Assembly: GCA_030684695.1 (NCBI GenBank)
Contig: JAUXXX010000019.1
Coordinates: 1 to 39,877 of the forward strand
Source: a bacterium
Lineage (GTDB): Bacteria > Bacillota_I > Bacilli_A > Izemoplasmatales > Hujiaoplasmataceae
Direction: 5' to 3'
Length of the DNA stretch: 39,877 nt
This document shows positions 8,012 through 16,872 of the stretch, piece after piece; position 1 is the first letter of the stretch, and every line of letters begins with the position of its first letter. Under the pieces are notes generated by a model, which saw only the letters and a list, made by a program, of their open reading frames with translations, was not told the origin of the DNA and searched no databases. Made by a program: the position numbers and the translations under genes.

Positions 8012-8043
8012 TAGACTCTTTAAGATAAATCTTAAGGAGCCTA
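8012..8043 (-). terminator. Terminator of the GGDEF-EAL/yfcC unit
   Basis: A 13-bp stem (8014-8026 with 8029-8041; one mismatch and one G-T pair) lies just after the yfcC stop. On the minus strand it is followed by TATTTTCTTTTT. This separates the yfcC unit from the bcd promoter immediately downstream. Confidence 0.75.
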
Positions 8044-8053
8044 CTCAAAAGCA

Positions 8054-9493
8054 TTAATAACCGATAGCAAAAGCGAAAACTAAGACGATGGAAGTAATCA
8101 ATAAGACAATCAACTGTAATTTAAATGTCCACTTAAACCACTTCGCATAACTGATTCCAGCAACACTTAATCCGATGAGTAAGACAGCATTTGTTGGAAA
8201 AATGATGTTTGTATATCCATCCCCAAAGACAAAGGCCAAAATGGCAAGTTCTTCAGAAATGCCAATGATTCGAACCAAGGGAATGAGTATTGGCATGATC
8301 AAGATTGCTTTTGTGGAGGCACTACCAATGAAAAACTGTAAAATCAAAATAAACAAATATATCAAAAGAATGCCAAGATAAGGCGACATGGATGACATAA
8401 ACAACTCAAGAGAATGAAGAATCGTGTCAAGAATCAAAGCTTCTGTAATGATATACTTAACAGATGCCGCTAACAAGATTAAAAATAGTGCGGGAGCGAC
8501 AGACAATGCTCCTTTTACAAAGATACGAATGGTTGGAATCCATTGTTCTATAATCTTCTTGCCTGCCATAAGTCCACCAAGTAAGAAAACAAGAGCCATG
8601 ACAGGAATAGCTGGAATGCTGATGAAAAAAAATACCTCAATCAAACTAATCAGCATAATGACTGCCATAAGCACAACAAACAGCCAAACATAAGATGTAT
8701 ATATCGTTTTTCGTTTTTGAATAGATAAGGATTGATCCACAATATCTAGGAAGCGATCCTTCTTAAGTAAGTCTTCTTCATAAGATAATGATGCTTTGGG
8801 ATTCTTTTCAATTTTCTTTGCATATTTGACAAGAAATGTAGAGAGCAAAACATACATGATGATAAATACCACAATCCTTAACCAGACACCTGATAAAATG
8901 TTGATTCCTGCTATATTGGATGCAATTCCAACGGAAAATGGGTTGGTAATCGCAGAAGCAAAGCCAAAAGCAGCTGCCATAAGGGACATACCTATACCAA
9001 GTAAGGTATCAAATCCTAACGATATCGACAACAAAATGATTATTGGCATCATGGCCATCGATTCTTCAAAGATGCCAAAGAATGCTCCAAATATCATAAA
9101 TAGTAAGACGAGGACTCGAATCAATAGATACTTATTATGATGAAATCGTGTTACCAAACGTTCGATAATGACTTGAATCCCTTTGGTTTCTTGCATGAGT
9201 TGAAAAGTACCACCCAATACAAGTAAAAAGATAGAAATCATGATGATTGCAATGGCATCTGAACTAAACAATACAAAAATGGGGGATAGAATAATTTTCC
9301 AAATGGCCAAGCCTGCCACCTGTGTACTAGGAGTATATGGACCAATGATCTCACCTAATTCATTGCGTAGATACGATCCAATCGGTACAAAATACGTTAA
9401 CATCCCAGCCAACAATACAAGAGAAAGTAGCATGATAACAATACGAATGAAACTTTTTTTGCTTACATTGATAAATTGTTGGTTATCTTCCAT
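8054..9493 (-). CDS. YfcC-family transporter
   Basis: A 479-residue integral membrane protein with about 12 hydrophobic helices, of the YfcC/DcuC-type ion-transporter superfamily. Family-like segments are AAAFGFASAITNPFSVGIASNIAG in the first half and IGSASTKAILIMPILIPL with FGDGYTNIIFPTNAVLLIGL in the second, the paired hairpin-loop motifs of this superfamily. Members are annotated as carriers for C4-dicarboxylates, short-chain fatty acids or arginine/ornithine, so the substrate cannot be fixed from sequence. The ATG at 9493 has GAGGTG six bases upstream; the longer frame to 9553 runs into the GGDEF-EAL gene. It lies eight bases after that gene and between two amino-acid catabolic operons, so an amino acid or organic acid is a reasonable substrate. 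Confidence 0.8.
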   Translation of the reverse strand: MEDNQQFINVSKKSFIRIVIMLLSLVLLAGMLTYFVPIGSYLRNELGEIIGPYTPSTQVAGLAIWKIILSPIFVLFSSDAIAIIMISIFLLVLGGTFQLMQETKGIQVIIERLVTRFHHNKYLLIRVLVLLFMIFGAFFGIFEESMAMMPIIILLSISLGFDTLLGIGMSLMAAAFGFASAITNPFSVGIASNIAGINILSGVWLRIVVFIIMYVLLSTFLVKYAKKIEKNPKASLSYEEDLLKKDRFLDIVDQSLSIQKRKTIYTSYVWLFVVLMAVIMLISLIEVFFFISIPAIPVMALVFLLGGLMAGKKIIEQWIPTIRIFVKGALSVAPALFLILLAASVKYIITEALILDTILHSLELFMSSMSPYLGILLIYLFILILQFFIGSASTKAILIMPILIPLVRIIGISEELAILAFVFGDGYTNIIFPTNAVLLIGLSVAGISYAKWFKWTFKLQLIVLLITSIVLVFAFAIGY

Positions 9494-9501
9494 TCTACAC
9501 C

Positions 9502-11880
9502 TCACACAAGTTTTTTTGGTCTTGCAAACAAGAATCCTTGTTGATAGATGCAATCTAGCTTCATCAGAGCACTTGATTGTTCAATGGTTTCGACACCTTC
9601 CGCAATCACCATTTTTTTATTAGATCCTGCAATTTTGATAATCATTTGAATGATGTCCATATTAATGGCGAGATGAATACGATCTACGAATACCCGGTCA
9701 ATTTTTATCATATCGAAGTCAATGGCAGTCAGAACACTAAGCGACGAGTAATCTCTTCCAAAATCATCAATTGCTATTTTTACACCTAACGACCTTATTC
9801 GCCTTATTTGTTGGAAACAATGCTCTAAATTACCAACAAAGGTCGTTTCTGCTACTTCAACAACGATCAAAGAAGCATCAATCGCGTATTTAGCTAGCTC
9901 ATATTTCAAAAAATCAATGAATTTAGCTTCTAACAATGTTGCAGGTGCCACATTAATGGTAATGGATGCTTTGCTATAAGCAGGCTGGTTTCTTAAAATT
10001 TTGAAGTATCGGAGTGCTTTATCGATTAAAAATCGATCCAAGTCTTGAACCATTTTTGACTTTGTTGCATGTTGAAATAAAACCAAAGGTGAAATGTTCG
10101 AGTCATCTGGTTTTTTCCATCGAGCTAAGGCTTCGAGCGCAATGGTCTCACCCGTTAATGTGTTTAAAATGGCTTGGAAATGTACATCAATTTCATTGGC
10201 TTCCATCGCATGTTTGATGGCACTCGCCATTGTTAAGTTTTCTTTCAGACTCATTTGAAATTCAGGAACAAATCTCACTGCAGTCAAAGTCATTCTTGAC
10301 TTACTTTCAAGCATTGCGAGACTTGCTAAAGAGACCAATCCCTTGATGGTAGGTGAATCGTCTGGGTATATCGCATACCCAATGTTCTTCTTCACGGTCA
10401 CGGATACCCCTGAAACAGAGTACGAAGCCTCTAAGAAACGGTAAATATTACGAAGCGATTCTTGGATGATTTGGGGGTTGGTCACAACAATCACAAACTC
10501 GTCGCCAGCTAGTCTACCAACCAATGCTCCTTTTTGGACGAACCATTCAAGTTCATTTGCGACTTCCTTGATGACTTGATCGCCTACATCGTGTCCATAA
10601 TAATCATTGATATAACTGTAGTTTTCCAAATCGAGATAAAACAAGATGGCTGAAGGTTTATTCTCGATGACACTGATTTGTTGAAACAATCCAATTCGAT
10701 TATAAAATCCAGTTAAATCATCTCGTAAACTCTTTTGAAACAACTCTGAATTTAATCGTTTTAAATCAGTAATATCATGTCCAACTGATAAAATCGATTC
10801 GATTTCATCGTCTTCATTTTTTAGCAATCGATTCTTCCAAAAGATCCATTTTTGAGTTCCTTCTACATTCCACTCCACAATGGATTCAGAATAACCATGT
10901 TTCATAACATCAAGAAACCATTCATCCTTGGACAATCCGATGATCTCTTCTTGGTTTTCAACAGACATTTTCATAAGTTCATCCTTGGTATAGTGAAAGA
11001 ACTTTGCATAATTTTCTGTTGCGAAGACAATTTTTCCTTCTTTACTAAACTTTACAATGATGTCATTGGTGTTTTCTAAAATTGCTCGTTCTTCATATTC
11101 TTTCTTGTCAAGTGCTTCTTTTGATTCATTCAGTTGAGCAATCAAATCTTGTAAGTGCGATACATCAATATCAATTCCAATCAATTTTTGTTCGGAGATG
11201 CTCGCTACTTTAGAATAAATCCACGTGTGCTGTGTCATTTCTGGAAACTTTAATCGTATTCGAGCTTCAAAAGGGTATTCTTTCGCTTGTTCAAAAGAAA
11301 AGTTTTCAATCATATGACGATCTTCTTCATGAAAATAGCTGATTAGTTCTTGGGTAGTCGATAGAAGTCGTTCACTGGATATATGATGGAGCTCTCGAAA
11401 GGATTTTGAAAAGATAAATGTCCATAACTGTGATTTAACATCATAATCAAAATAGACGGCATTATTATAAGTAAAGAAAAGTTGGAAAAGCATATGACGT
11501 TCTTTGGTAGAACGCATCACAAAATATAGTCCCAACGATAAGATTGCCAATCCAATGATATGGCTGATGTGGATTAATGCATCTATTACGGGATGCATTA
11601 CTATAAATTCATCGAGACGGCCAACAACTCCTATGAAAAACTCAATCAGTGTGATAAGCAGCATGACAATGGATCCTGTTTTAATAAGTTTGTTTCTTTG
11701 GGAAATTCCATATACGAGAAAATTAAAGGTGATAAGGAATAAAATGGTTAATAAGAAAAGGTTGTGATGTTCCATCAATTGCCCTGTGACAAGCAAAGCT
11801 ATATAGAAAATAACATAAAATAACAAAAGAACGATGGGAATAACCAGCGCTAGTTTGGATTTTGACATTTCACTCTTCAT
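9502..11880 (-). CDS. Membrane-bound PAS-GGDEF-EAL cyclic-di-GMP protein
   Basis: A 792-residue multidomain protein. Four transmembrane helices fill about residues 9-122. A PAS-like region follows (about 135-250), then a second PAS domain (about 260-375, with IVKFSKEGKIVFATENYAKFF), a GGDEF domain (about 380-540) and an EAL domain (about 550-790). The GGDEF signature reads R-L-A-G-D-E-F, with alanine for the first glycine, and no RxxD inhibitory site precedes it. The EAL domain keeps the catalytic set: EALAR, INVAPATLLE, VEVAETTF, IAIDDFGRDYSSL, IKIDRVFV and VIAEGVE. The likely net activity is c-di-GMP hydrolysis, with the GGDEF half weak or regulatory (inference). Start ATG 11880 follows GGGGTGAT. 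It is first in a two-gene unit with the YfcC transporter. Confidence 0.9.
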   Translation of the reverse strand: MKSEMSKSKLALVIPIVLLLFYVIFYIALLVTGQLMEHHNLFLLTILFLITFNFLVYGISQRNKLIKTGSIVMLLITLIEFFIGVVGRLDEFIVMHPVIDALIHISHIIGLAILSLGLYFVMRSTKERHMLFQLFFTYNNAVYFDYDVKSQLWTFIFSKSFRELHHISSERLLSTTQELISYFHEEDRHMIENFSFEQAKEYPFEARIRLKFPEMTQHTWIYSKVASISEQKLIGIDIDVSHLQDLIAQLNESKEALDKKEYEERAILENTNDIIVKFSKEGKIVFATENYAKFFHYTKDELMKMSVENQEEIIGLSKDEWFLDVMKHGYSESIVEWNVEGTQKWIFWKNRLLKNEDDEIESILSVGHDITDLKRLNSELFQKSLRDDLTGFYNRIGLFQQISVIENKPSAILFYLDLENYSYINDYYGHDVGDQVIKEVANELEWFVQKGALVGRLAGDEFVIVVTNPQIIQESLRNIYRFLEASYSVSGVSVTVKKNIGYAIYPDDSPTIKGLVSLASLAMLESKSRMTLTAVRFVPEFQMSLKENLTMASAIKHAMEANEIDVHFQAILNTLTGETIALEALARWKKPDDSNISPLVLFQHATKSKMVQDLDRFLIDKALRYFKILRNQPAYSKASITINVAPATLLEAKFIDFLKYELAKYAIDASLIVVEVAETTFVGNLEHCFQQIRRIRSLGVKIAIDDFGRDYSSLSVLTAIDFDMIKIDRVFVDRIHLAINMDIIQMIIKIAGSNKKMVIAEGVETIEQSSALMKLDCIYQQGFLFARPKKLV

Positions 11881-11911
11881 GTTATCACCCCATGTTGTCT
11901 TTCTTCCTTAG

Positions 11912-11940
11912 ATTTTAACATGCTTTGTGCATGTCTACAA
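11912..11940 (-). promoter_or_regulatory. GGDEF-EAL promoter with operator-like spacer
   Basis: On the minus strand: -35 TTGTAG (11935-11940), a 17-bp spacer and -10 TAAAAT (11912-11917). The spacer is exactly ACATGCACAAAGCATGT, a perfect 6-5-6 inverted repeat (11918-11934). A protein bound there would sit between the two promoter elements and block polymerase. The regulator is unknown; no regulator gene lies next to this operon. Confidence 0.6.
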
Positions 11941-11960
11941 TTAAGGATTGAGATATAAGT

Positions 11961-11990
11961 AAAAAAAACCGCCCAAAGACGGTTTTTTTT
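11961..11990 (-). terminator. Terminator of the proline-catabolic operon
   Basis: An 11-bp stem (11961-11971 with 11980-11990; A8CCG against CGGT8) with an 8-nt loop, immediately after the pruA stop. On the minus strand the 3' arm itself supplies an uninterrupted run of eight Ts. The A-run before the stem would also allow some function in the other direction. Confidence 0.85.
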
Positions 11991-13547
11991 CTAAAATGCT
12001 TCCGATACTGTCTTTCCTTGTAAATGCAAGACCAAATAATCTGGGCCTCCGGCTTTTGAATCCGTTCCTGACATATTAAATCCACCAAAAGGTTGGTATC
12101 CAACGATGGCTCCTGTACATTTTCTGTTCAAATACAGATTTCCAACATGGAAGTCTTCTTTTGCTCTTTCTAAATGTTCCCGGTTGTTCGAAATGATTGC
12201 TCCTGTTAACCCAAATTCTGTGTTGTTTGCTACTACCATTCCATGGTCAAAATCGCGAACTTTGCACACAGCTAAGACAGGTCCAAAAATTTCTTCTTGC
12301 ATTAAACGTGCATTTTCATCCAAATCAATGATAACAGTAGGTTCAATGAAATAACCTACTTCATCCAAGTAACCTCCACCAGCCACAAGTTTTCCTTCTT
12401 GTTTGCCTATTTCAATGTATTCGACAATTTTATCAAAATCACGTTTGTCATTCACTGGTCCCATAAAGGTAGTACTAAGAGATGGATTACCTACTTTCAA
12501 TGCGTTGGTTTTAGTAATGATTTTTTGAACTACCTCATCATACACATCTTGATGAATGATAGCACGTGAACATGCACTACACTTTTGACCGCTAAAACCA
12601 AATGCACTCTTTACGATTGCTTCTGCAGCCAACTCAATATCACAATTTGAATCCACTAAGATACCGTCTTTTCCACCCATTTCTGCAATTACACGTTTTA
12701 ACCAGATTTGACCTGGTCTCACTTTCGCAGCTTCTTCGTAAATATTGATGCCTACTTCTTTCGATCCAGTAAATGATATGAACCGAGTTTTTGGATGTTT
12801 GACAAACCAATCACCAATTTCTGAACCTTTTCCTGGACAAAAATTGACAACCCCTGCAGGAAGTCCCGCTTCAATCAATGCTTCCATAAATTTATACGCA
12901 ATGACTTGAGTGGTCATAGCTGGTTTCATAATAACGGTGTTACCTGCTACGATAGCGGCTGAAGTCATTCCTACTAGGATAGCTAATGGGAAGTTCCATG
13001 GAGCGATGATCGCTCCAACACCAAGTGGAATGTACTTATACGTGTTTCGTTCCATATTACGACGACTGAGTACACAATCATCAATGCGTTCTAATGCAAG
13101 CATTTGACGTCCATAGTATTCTAAGAAATCAATGGCTTCTGCGGTATCTCCATCTGCTTCTGCATACGATTTTCCTGCCTCTTTGGTCATCCATGCACTA
13201 AACTCATGTTTGCGACGGCGAATAATTCCCGCTGTTTTAAATAAAACATCTGCACGTACACTTGGTGAAACTCTTTTCCATTGTTCAAATGCATTAAGTG
13301 CAGAATCCATTGCGAGTTTTGCTTCATCCATCCCCGCTTGAAAAATATGACCAATGGCTTCTTTGTGCATACTTGGGTTTTTGGATGTATACAAACGACC
13401 TGTTTGTATCATCTTTCCCCCGATGATGAGTGGATAGGTCTTACCTAAATTTGCTTCGACATATGCCAATGCTTCTTGATATGCTACTTGATGTTCCACT
13501 TTCGTAAAATCAGTTAATGGTTCCGTTTGATAGGAATAAATAGCCAT
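11991..13547 (-). CDS. pruA: L-glutamate gamma-semialdehyde (P5C) dehydrogenase
   Basis: A 518-residue aldehyde dehydrogenase of the RocA/PruA class. It oxidises glutamate semialdehyde (the open form of pyrroline-5-carboxylate) to glutamate with NAD. Visible landmarks are [13 protein letters not shown] (oxyanion asparagine region), [10 protein letters not shown] (nucleotide-binding turn), [11 protein letters not shown] (general base glutamate), [15 protein letters not shown] (catalytic cysteine) and [11 protein letters not shown]. The length matches Bacillus RocA (about 515). AAGGAGG precedes ATG 13547. It is the last gene of a six-gene unit whose other five encode a flavin/iron-sulfur amine dehydrogenase, which points to complete proline-to-glutamate oxidation. 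Confidence 0.93.
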   Translation of the reverse strand: MAIYSYQTEPLTDFTKVEHQVAYQEALAYVEANLGKTYPLIIGGKMIQTGRLYTSKNPSMHKEAIGHIFQAGMDEAKLAMDSALNAFEQWKRVSPSVRADVLFKTAGIIRRRKHEFSAWMTKEAGKSYAEADGDTAEAIDFLEYYGRQMLALERIDDCVLSRRNMERNTYKYIPLGVGAIIAPWNFPLAILVGMTSAAIVAGNTVIMKPAMTTQVIAYKFMEALIEAGLPAGVVNFCPGKGSEIGDWFVKHPKTRFISFTGSKEVGINIYEEAAKVRPGQIWLKRVIAEMGGKDGILVDSNCDIELAAEAIVKSAFGFSGQKCSACSRAIIHQDVYDEVVQKIITKTNALKVGNPSLSTTFMGPVNDKRDFDKIVEYIEIGKQEGKLVAGGGYLDEVGYFIEPTVIIDLDENARLMQEEIFGPVLAVCKVRDFDHGMVVANNTEFGLTGAIISNNREHLERAKEDFHVGNLYLNRKCTGAIVGYQPFGGFNMSGTDSKAGGPDYLVLHLQGKTVSEAF

Positions 13548-13570
13548 AAATCCTCCTTATAAATCGTATT

Positions 13571-14716
13571 TTACACAACAGAATGTTCCACGTCTGTAGT
13601 GGTTTGTAAATGGAATCGTTTGATATCTAAAATCGATACATCAAGAGTTGTTGGATGGCCTAGCATGATTTCAGACAATAAAATACCTGTCATTGGAGCG
13701 AACATGAATCCATGTCCAGAGAAACCGCATGCCATAAAAAACCCTTTAACTATGTCACTTTCACAAATGATTGGTTGACGATCGGGAGACATATTGTACG
13801 ATCCTCCCCATTGACGAATGACTCGTAACTCTCCAACCAATGGTAAAATTTCACAAACCGTTTTTGCCATTTCATCGAGAAATTGATGACTTGATGAAAT
13901 GTCATGATCACGTGGTGCCAAAGGATTGCTCCTTCCCATTAAAAAGGAACCATGAGGAACTTGTTGACAATAAATATTTTTAGAAAATGACATGACCATC
14001 GGCCCTTGCATTTTCTCAATGGGCTCTGTGACCAATATTTCATGGTTTTCAGAATATACAGGAATATCAATGCCGACCATATCCCCAATCTCTTTGGAAT
14101 AACCTCCCGCTGCATTGACTACTTGATGACAAGTATAGGAGTTTTTGTTCGTGTGGACAACAAATTTACCCAATTCTACTTGATCAATAGATTGAACCGA
14201 CTCATAAAAGAAAAATTGGACTCCAAGTCTTTTCGCAGCTTGATAATAGGCATCGGTCATTTTAAATGGATTCAAATGACCATCAGTTTTACAAAAAGTT
14301 GCACTTAAAAAAGCATTTGGATTGAGATGTGGAACGATTTGTAAAGCTTCTTCTTTGGTTACTACTTTAGAAGGAATACCAATTTTATGTTGTAATCTTA
14401 CGTTTTTTGCAAATTGAAGTTCTTCTTGTTTGGTAGTAGCCAATATCAAGTAGCCTTCTTGTTTAAATTCGATATCTCCAGAATATTGTAGCTCTTCTTT
14501 CGCAATTTCAAAAAACTCGATACTCTTTTTTGCCATCACACAATTGGCTTCTGTTCCCCATTGTTGACGAACTCCAGCTCCGCATCTTCCAGTAGCGCCA
14601 TTCGTTAAATATCCTGAGTCCAAAACAACAATATCTTTTGCACCTCTTTTTGCTAAATTATAGGCAATCGACGTTCCGGAAATTCCAGCCCCAATAATCA
14701 CGATACTACTTGTCAT
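13571..14716 (-). CDS. FAD-dependent amine oxidoreductase, HcnC / proline dehydrogenase beta-like
   Basis: A 382-residue D-amino-acid-oxidase-fold (DAO) protein. The N-terminus SSIVIIGAGISGTSIAYNLA is the Rossmann FAD-binding motif, with D/E for the ribose in VVLDSG. GRCGAGVRQQWG and the C-terminal GGSYNMSPDRQPIICE and CGFSGHGFMFAP segments are typical of sarcosine oxidase, HcnC and the beta subunit of archaeal dye-linked L-proline dehydrogenase. It is the probable substrate-oxidising subunit, taking electrons from a secondary amine and passing them to the iron-sulfur and flavin partners encoded upstream. ATG 14716 has GGAGG nine bases upstream and overlaps the BFD gene by 11 bases. Proline as substrate is inferred from pruA lying 23 bases downstream; hydroxyproline, sarcosine or opines remain possible. 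Confidence 0.83.
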   Translation of the reverse strand: MTSSIVIIGAGISGTSIAYNLAKRGAKDIVVLDSGYLTNGATGRCGAGVRQQWGTEANCVMAKKSIEFFEIAKEELQYSGDIEFKQEGYLILATTKQEELQFAKNVRLQHKIGIPSKVVTKEEALQIVPHLNPNAFLSATFCKTDGHLNPFKMTDAYYQAAKRLGVQFFFYESVQSIDQVELGKFVVHTNKNSYTCHQVVNAAGGYSKEIGDMVGIDIPVYSENHEILVTEPIEKMQGPMVMSFSKNIYCQQVPHGSFLMGRSNPLAPRDHDISSSHQFLDEMAKTVCEILPLVGELRVIRQWGGSYNMSPDRQPIICESDIVKGFFMACGFSGHGFMFAPMTGILLSEIMLGHPTTLDVSILDIKRFHLQTTTDVEHSVV

Positions 14717-14987
14717 GATCACTTGCCTCCTTAATGGCTTTCAATTTGACACCAGCAGTTAAGGGTCTCACTTTAGGAGCAGCGACATCTTCGACTTTAA
14801 CATGCAAAAACAAGGCAATTTCACGTTGGATTAACTCTTGACAAGTGGAACCTTGACAAGGTCCCATTCCAACACGTAACTGTCTTTTCAAATCTTCAAA
14901 AGTGGTAAATCCTTGTTCGAGCAATGCATGAATTTCATCTTTGGTGATGTCTTCACACCGACAAATAATCACAGGTGATTTAGGCAT
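14706..14987 (-). CDS. BFD-like [2Fe-2S] protein, stand-alone C-terminal domain of the HcnB type
   Basis: A 93-residue protein with Cys9-R-Cys11 and Cys44-x4-Cys49 (VIICRCEDIT... GMGPCQGSTC). This is the BFD-type [2Fe-2S] motif normally found at the C-terminus of the NAD/FAD subunit in HcnB, opine oxidase and the alpha chain of archaeal proline dehydrogenase. Here it is a separate gene. ATG 14987 follows GGAGG and overlaps the ferredoxin gene by 8 bases. It should shuttle electrons between the two flavoprotein subunits of the complex. Confidence 0.85.
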   Translation of the reverse strand: MPKSPVIICRCEDITKDEIHALLEQGFTTFEDLKRQLRVGMGPCQGSTCQELIQREIALFLHVKVEDVAAPKVRPLTAGVKLKAIKEASDHDK

Positions 14988-15462
14988 GTTTCCTCCGAAT
15001 AGTAATGACTTCATACACAAGTGAAGAATCAATTTGAATGGACACAAGCAACGTACGATCTTGTCTTCTCGAAACTAACGTTTGAAGTATGTTTGCATCT
15101 CCTACAATCTCACCACTTCGATTCACTGCGTGCCACACTTCACCTTTTTGAGGGCGAGGTAAAAACTCATACGGAATCTTGATAATGGCGTGCGGATGAT
15201 GGACTTCGGCCACAATGATTGCCAGTCCAGGACAAGATGTGACACAAATGGTACAGCCAGTACATTTGTCGAAATCGACTTTGGGTTGTTGATTGATATC
15301 AGGCCCGATAATAATCGCTTGAAACGGACAACTGGTTTCACAAGGGTTACAAGGAATGTCTTCATAACATTCAATGATTGCTTTTGGTTTGGATAATTTT
15401 GATTGTTCAGGAAACTGATCTTTGACTTGTTCGATAGTAGGAATTCCGGTCTTATGTAACAT
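14980..15462 (-). CDS. Ferredoxin-like 2x[4Fe-4S] subunit of the proline-dehydrogenase-like complex
   Basis: A 160-residue iron-sulfur protein. Cluster I is C38-x2-C41-x3-C45-P with C32 as a likely extra ligand (C-x5-C-x2-C-x3-C-P); cluster II is the regular C67-x2-C70-x2-C73-x3-C77-P. About 80 further residues form a C-terminal domain. In size and position it resembles the roughly 20-kDa gamma subunit of the four-chain Thermococcus L-proline dehydrogenase. ATG 15462 is preceded by GGAGG and overlaps the FAD gene by 11 bases; the frame continuing to 15510 is not needed. It probably links the complex to a ferredoxin or membrane acceptor. Confidence 0.83.
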   Translation of the reverse strand: MLHKTGIPTIEQVKDQFPEQSKLSKPKAIIECYEDIPCNPCETSCPFQAIIIGPDINQQPKVDFDKCTGCTICVTSCPGLAIIVAEVHHPHAIIKIPYEFLPRPQKGEVWHAVNRSGEIVGDANILQTLVSRRQDRTLLVSIQIDSSLVYEVITIRRKHA

Positions 15463-16546
15463 TGCGGGCCTCCTTAATCTTTTCAAGTCCTTGACGTGTC
15501 TTCTTGCCAAATGGACCGCTTCGTAAATATTCTAATTGTTGATGAAAATCCGCAATTTGAGAGTTGATTTCTTCCGACTTCATTCCTAACTTATTAGATA
15601 CATAGAGTCCTGATAAATACCCTTCCACAATGGCACTTGAAGCTTCTTCAATGCCATAGACATCTCCTGCTACAAACAAGCCATCATACGATGTTTCATG
15701 AGTGTCTGAAGCAATGGGTACGATACCCCCAAATTCAGGAATGTACTTCATATGTACTCCTGCCATGGATAACAATTGGTGCATGGGTGCTAAACCAACC
15801 GATATGCAACAAGCATCGCATTGGATGGTCTTTTCTGTACCAGGAATTGTCTTCCAAGATTCATCTAGTTGAATGGTTTCAACTCCCGTTAGGAAATCAA
15901 CACCATGTGCTTTTTTAATGGTGGTATTGGTAAGAATAGGAACGCCTAATCGACGAAGTTTTGAAGCATGGACTTTATATCCTCCAATCGAAGACGCTGC
16001 TTCGATTACTGCTTTTACTTCCACTCCTGCTTGTAGTAATTGATAACTGACAATGAGTCCAATGTTTCCTGAACCAACCATGACAATGGACTGACCAGGA
16101 TACACCCCATACACATTCATGAGCGTTTGAACTGCCCCTGCGCCATAGATCCCTGGTAAATCATTTTGTTCAAAAGCAAGTACTTTTTCCATTGCTCCTG
16201 TGGATACAATAATGGCTTTGCATTGATATTTAAAATAGGCTTCATTCTTCATAACCGTTACAACTTTGTCGGGGTAAATTCCCAGCACAGTTGCGTTTTT
16301 TTCAATCGTTAAAAACGCTGAATAGGGCTCTAAGTCTTTAATTAGTTTCGCTGCAATGTCAAATCCTCTGGTCTTTGCATATTGCTTTTCGGATCCAAAA
16401 AATTTGTGAGTTTGCTTGACTAACTGACCACCAAGCTTTGAGTTACGTTCAAATAAAGTGACTGAAACTCCTTGTTTTACTAAACTATAAGCAGCACAAA
16501 GCCCCGCTGGCCCGCCACCCACAATAATGACATCTGTGTGTATCAT
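15452..16546 (-). CDS. FAD/NAD(P)-binding oxidoreductase, HcnB / proline dehydrogenase alpha-like
   Basis: A 364-residue pyridine-nucleotide-disulfide-type flavoprotein. DVIIVGGGPAGLCAAYSLV near the start binds FAD; SIVMVGSGNIGLIVSYQLL (about residue 150) is the second dinucleotide-binding fold; GLFVAGDVYGIEEASSAIVEG near residue 300 is the ATG/GD motif that contacts FAD. It lacks the C-terminal BFD domain of HcnB, which is encoded separately two genes downstream. It is likely the subunit that reoxidises the complex, perhaps with NAD. The start at 16546 follows AAGGAG and forms an ATGA overlap with the upstream gene; an extension to 16648 would lie within that gene. Confidence 0.85.
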   Translation of the reverse strand: MIHTDVIIVGGGPAGLCAAYSLVKQGVSVTLFERNSKLGGQLVKQTHKFFGSEKQYAKTRGFDIAAKLIKDLEPYSAFLTIEKNATVLGIYPDKVVTVMKNEAYFKYQCKAIIVSTGAMEKVLAFEQNDLPGIYGAGAVQTLMNVYGVYPGQSIVMVGSGNIGLIVSYQLLQAGVEVKAVIEAASSIGGYKVHASKLRRLGVPILTNTTIKKAHGVDFLTGVETIQLDESWKTIPGTEKTIQCDACCISVGLAPMHQLLSMAGVHMKYIPEFGGIVPIASDTHETSYDGLFVAGDVYGIEEASSAIVEGYLSGLYVSNKLGMKSEEINSQIADFHQQLEYLRSGPFGKKTRQGLEKIKEARNVT

Positions 16547-16848
16547 CGTAGCACTCCTTTTCCAGATTGGAATTCTACTCTCATGCCTGGTAATAATTCT
16601 GTAATACAGGTTTTGACATTTGGAATGCCATCTACTGTCATATGACAACTAGAGCAGTTCCCAATGGCACAATAAAAACCACGTGGACGTTCTAAATGGA
16701 TACTTTTGGATAACACTTTGATACCACTTGCATGTAAAGCAGCGGCAATCGAATCACCAACTTGACCATACATTACTTCACCGTTGTAAAAAAAATGAAT
16801 CTTTTCCTTGTCGATTAGTTCCAGAATTGGATGCTCTTTGATTCTCAA
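16543..16848 (-). CDS. [2Fe-2S] ferredoxin-like subunit, HcnA type
   Basis: A 101-residue protein of the Fer2_4 family. C60-x4-C65-x2-C68 (CAIGNCSSC) and C81 supply the plant-type [2Fe-2S] ligands, with GDSIAAALHASGIKV typical of HcnA, SoxA N-termini and LhpF. It is the first gene of the six-gene proline-catabolic unit. The start appears to be TTG at 16848 behind GGTGAT; no ATG lies in a suitable place. It serves as a small electron-transfer subunit alongside the FAD protein encoded next (4-base overlap). Confidence 0.83.
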   Translation of the reverse strand: MRIKEHPILELIDKEKIHFFYNGEVMYGQVGDSIAAALHASGIKVLSKSIHLERPRGFYCAIGNCSSCHMTVDGIPNVKTCITELLPGMRVEFQSGKGVLR

Positions 16849-16872
16849 TATATCACCACTTTCACTCTTATT

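Noticed and set aside
8175-9140. Plus-strand open frames opposite the yfcC gene
   Set aside because: They lie antisense to a clear transporter gene, lack ribosome-binding sites and have compositions typical of shadow frames.
10500-10530. Degenerate, inactive cyclic-di-GMP protein
   Set aside because: Although the GGDEF motif has an alanine substitution, the EAL catalytic residues are all present, so the protein is unlikely to be enzymatically dead.
13571-16848. Hydrogen cyanide synthase (hcnABC)
   Set aside because: The subunit types match, but the linked pruA and the extra ferredoxin point to proline oxidation, and cyanide production is not expected in this kind of organism.
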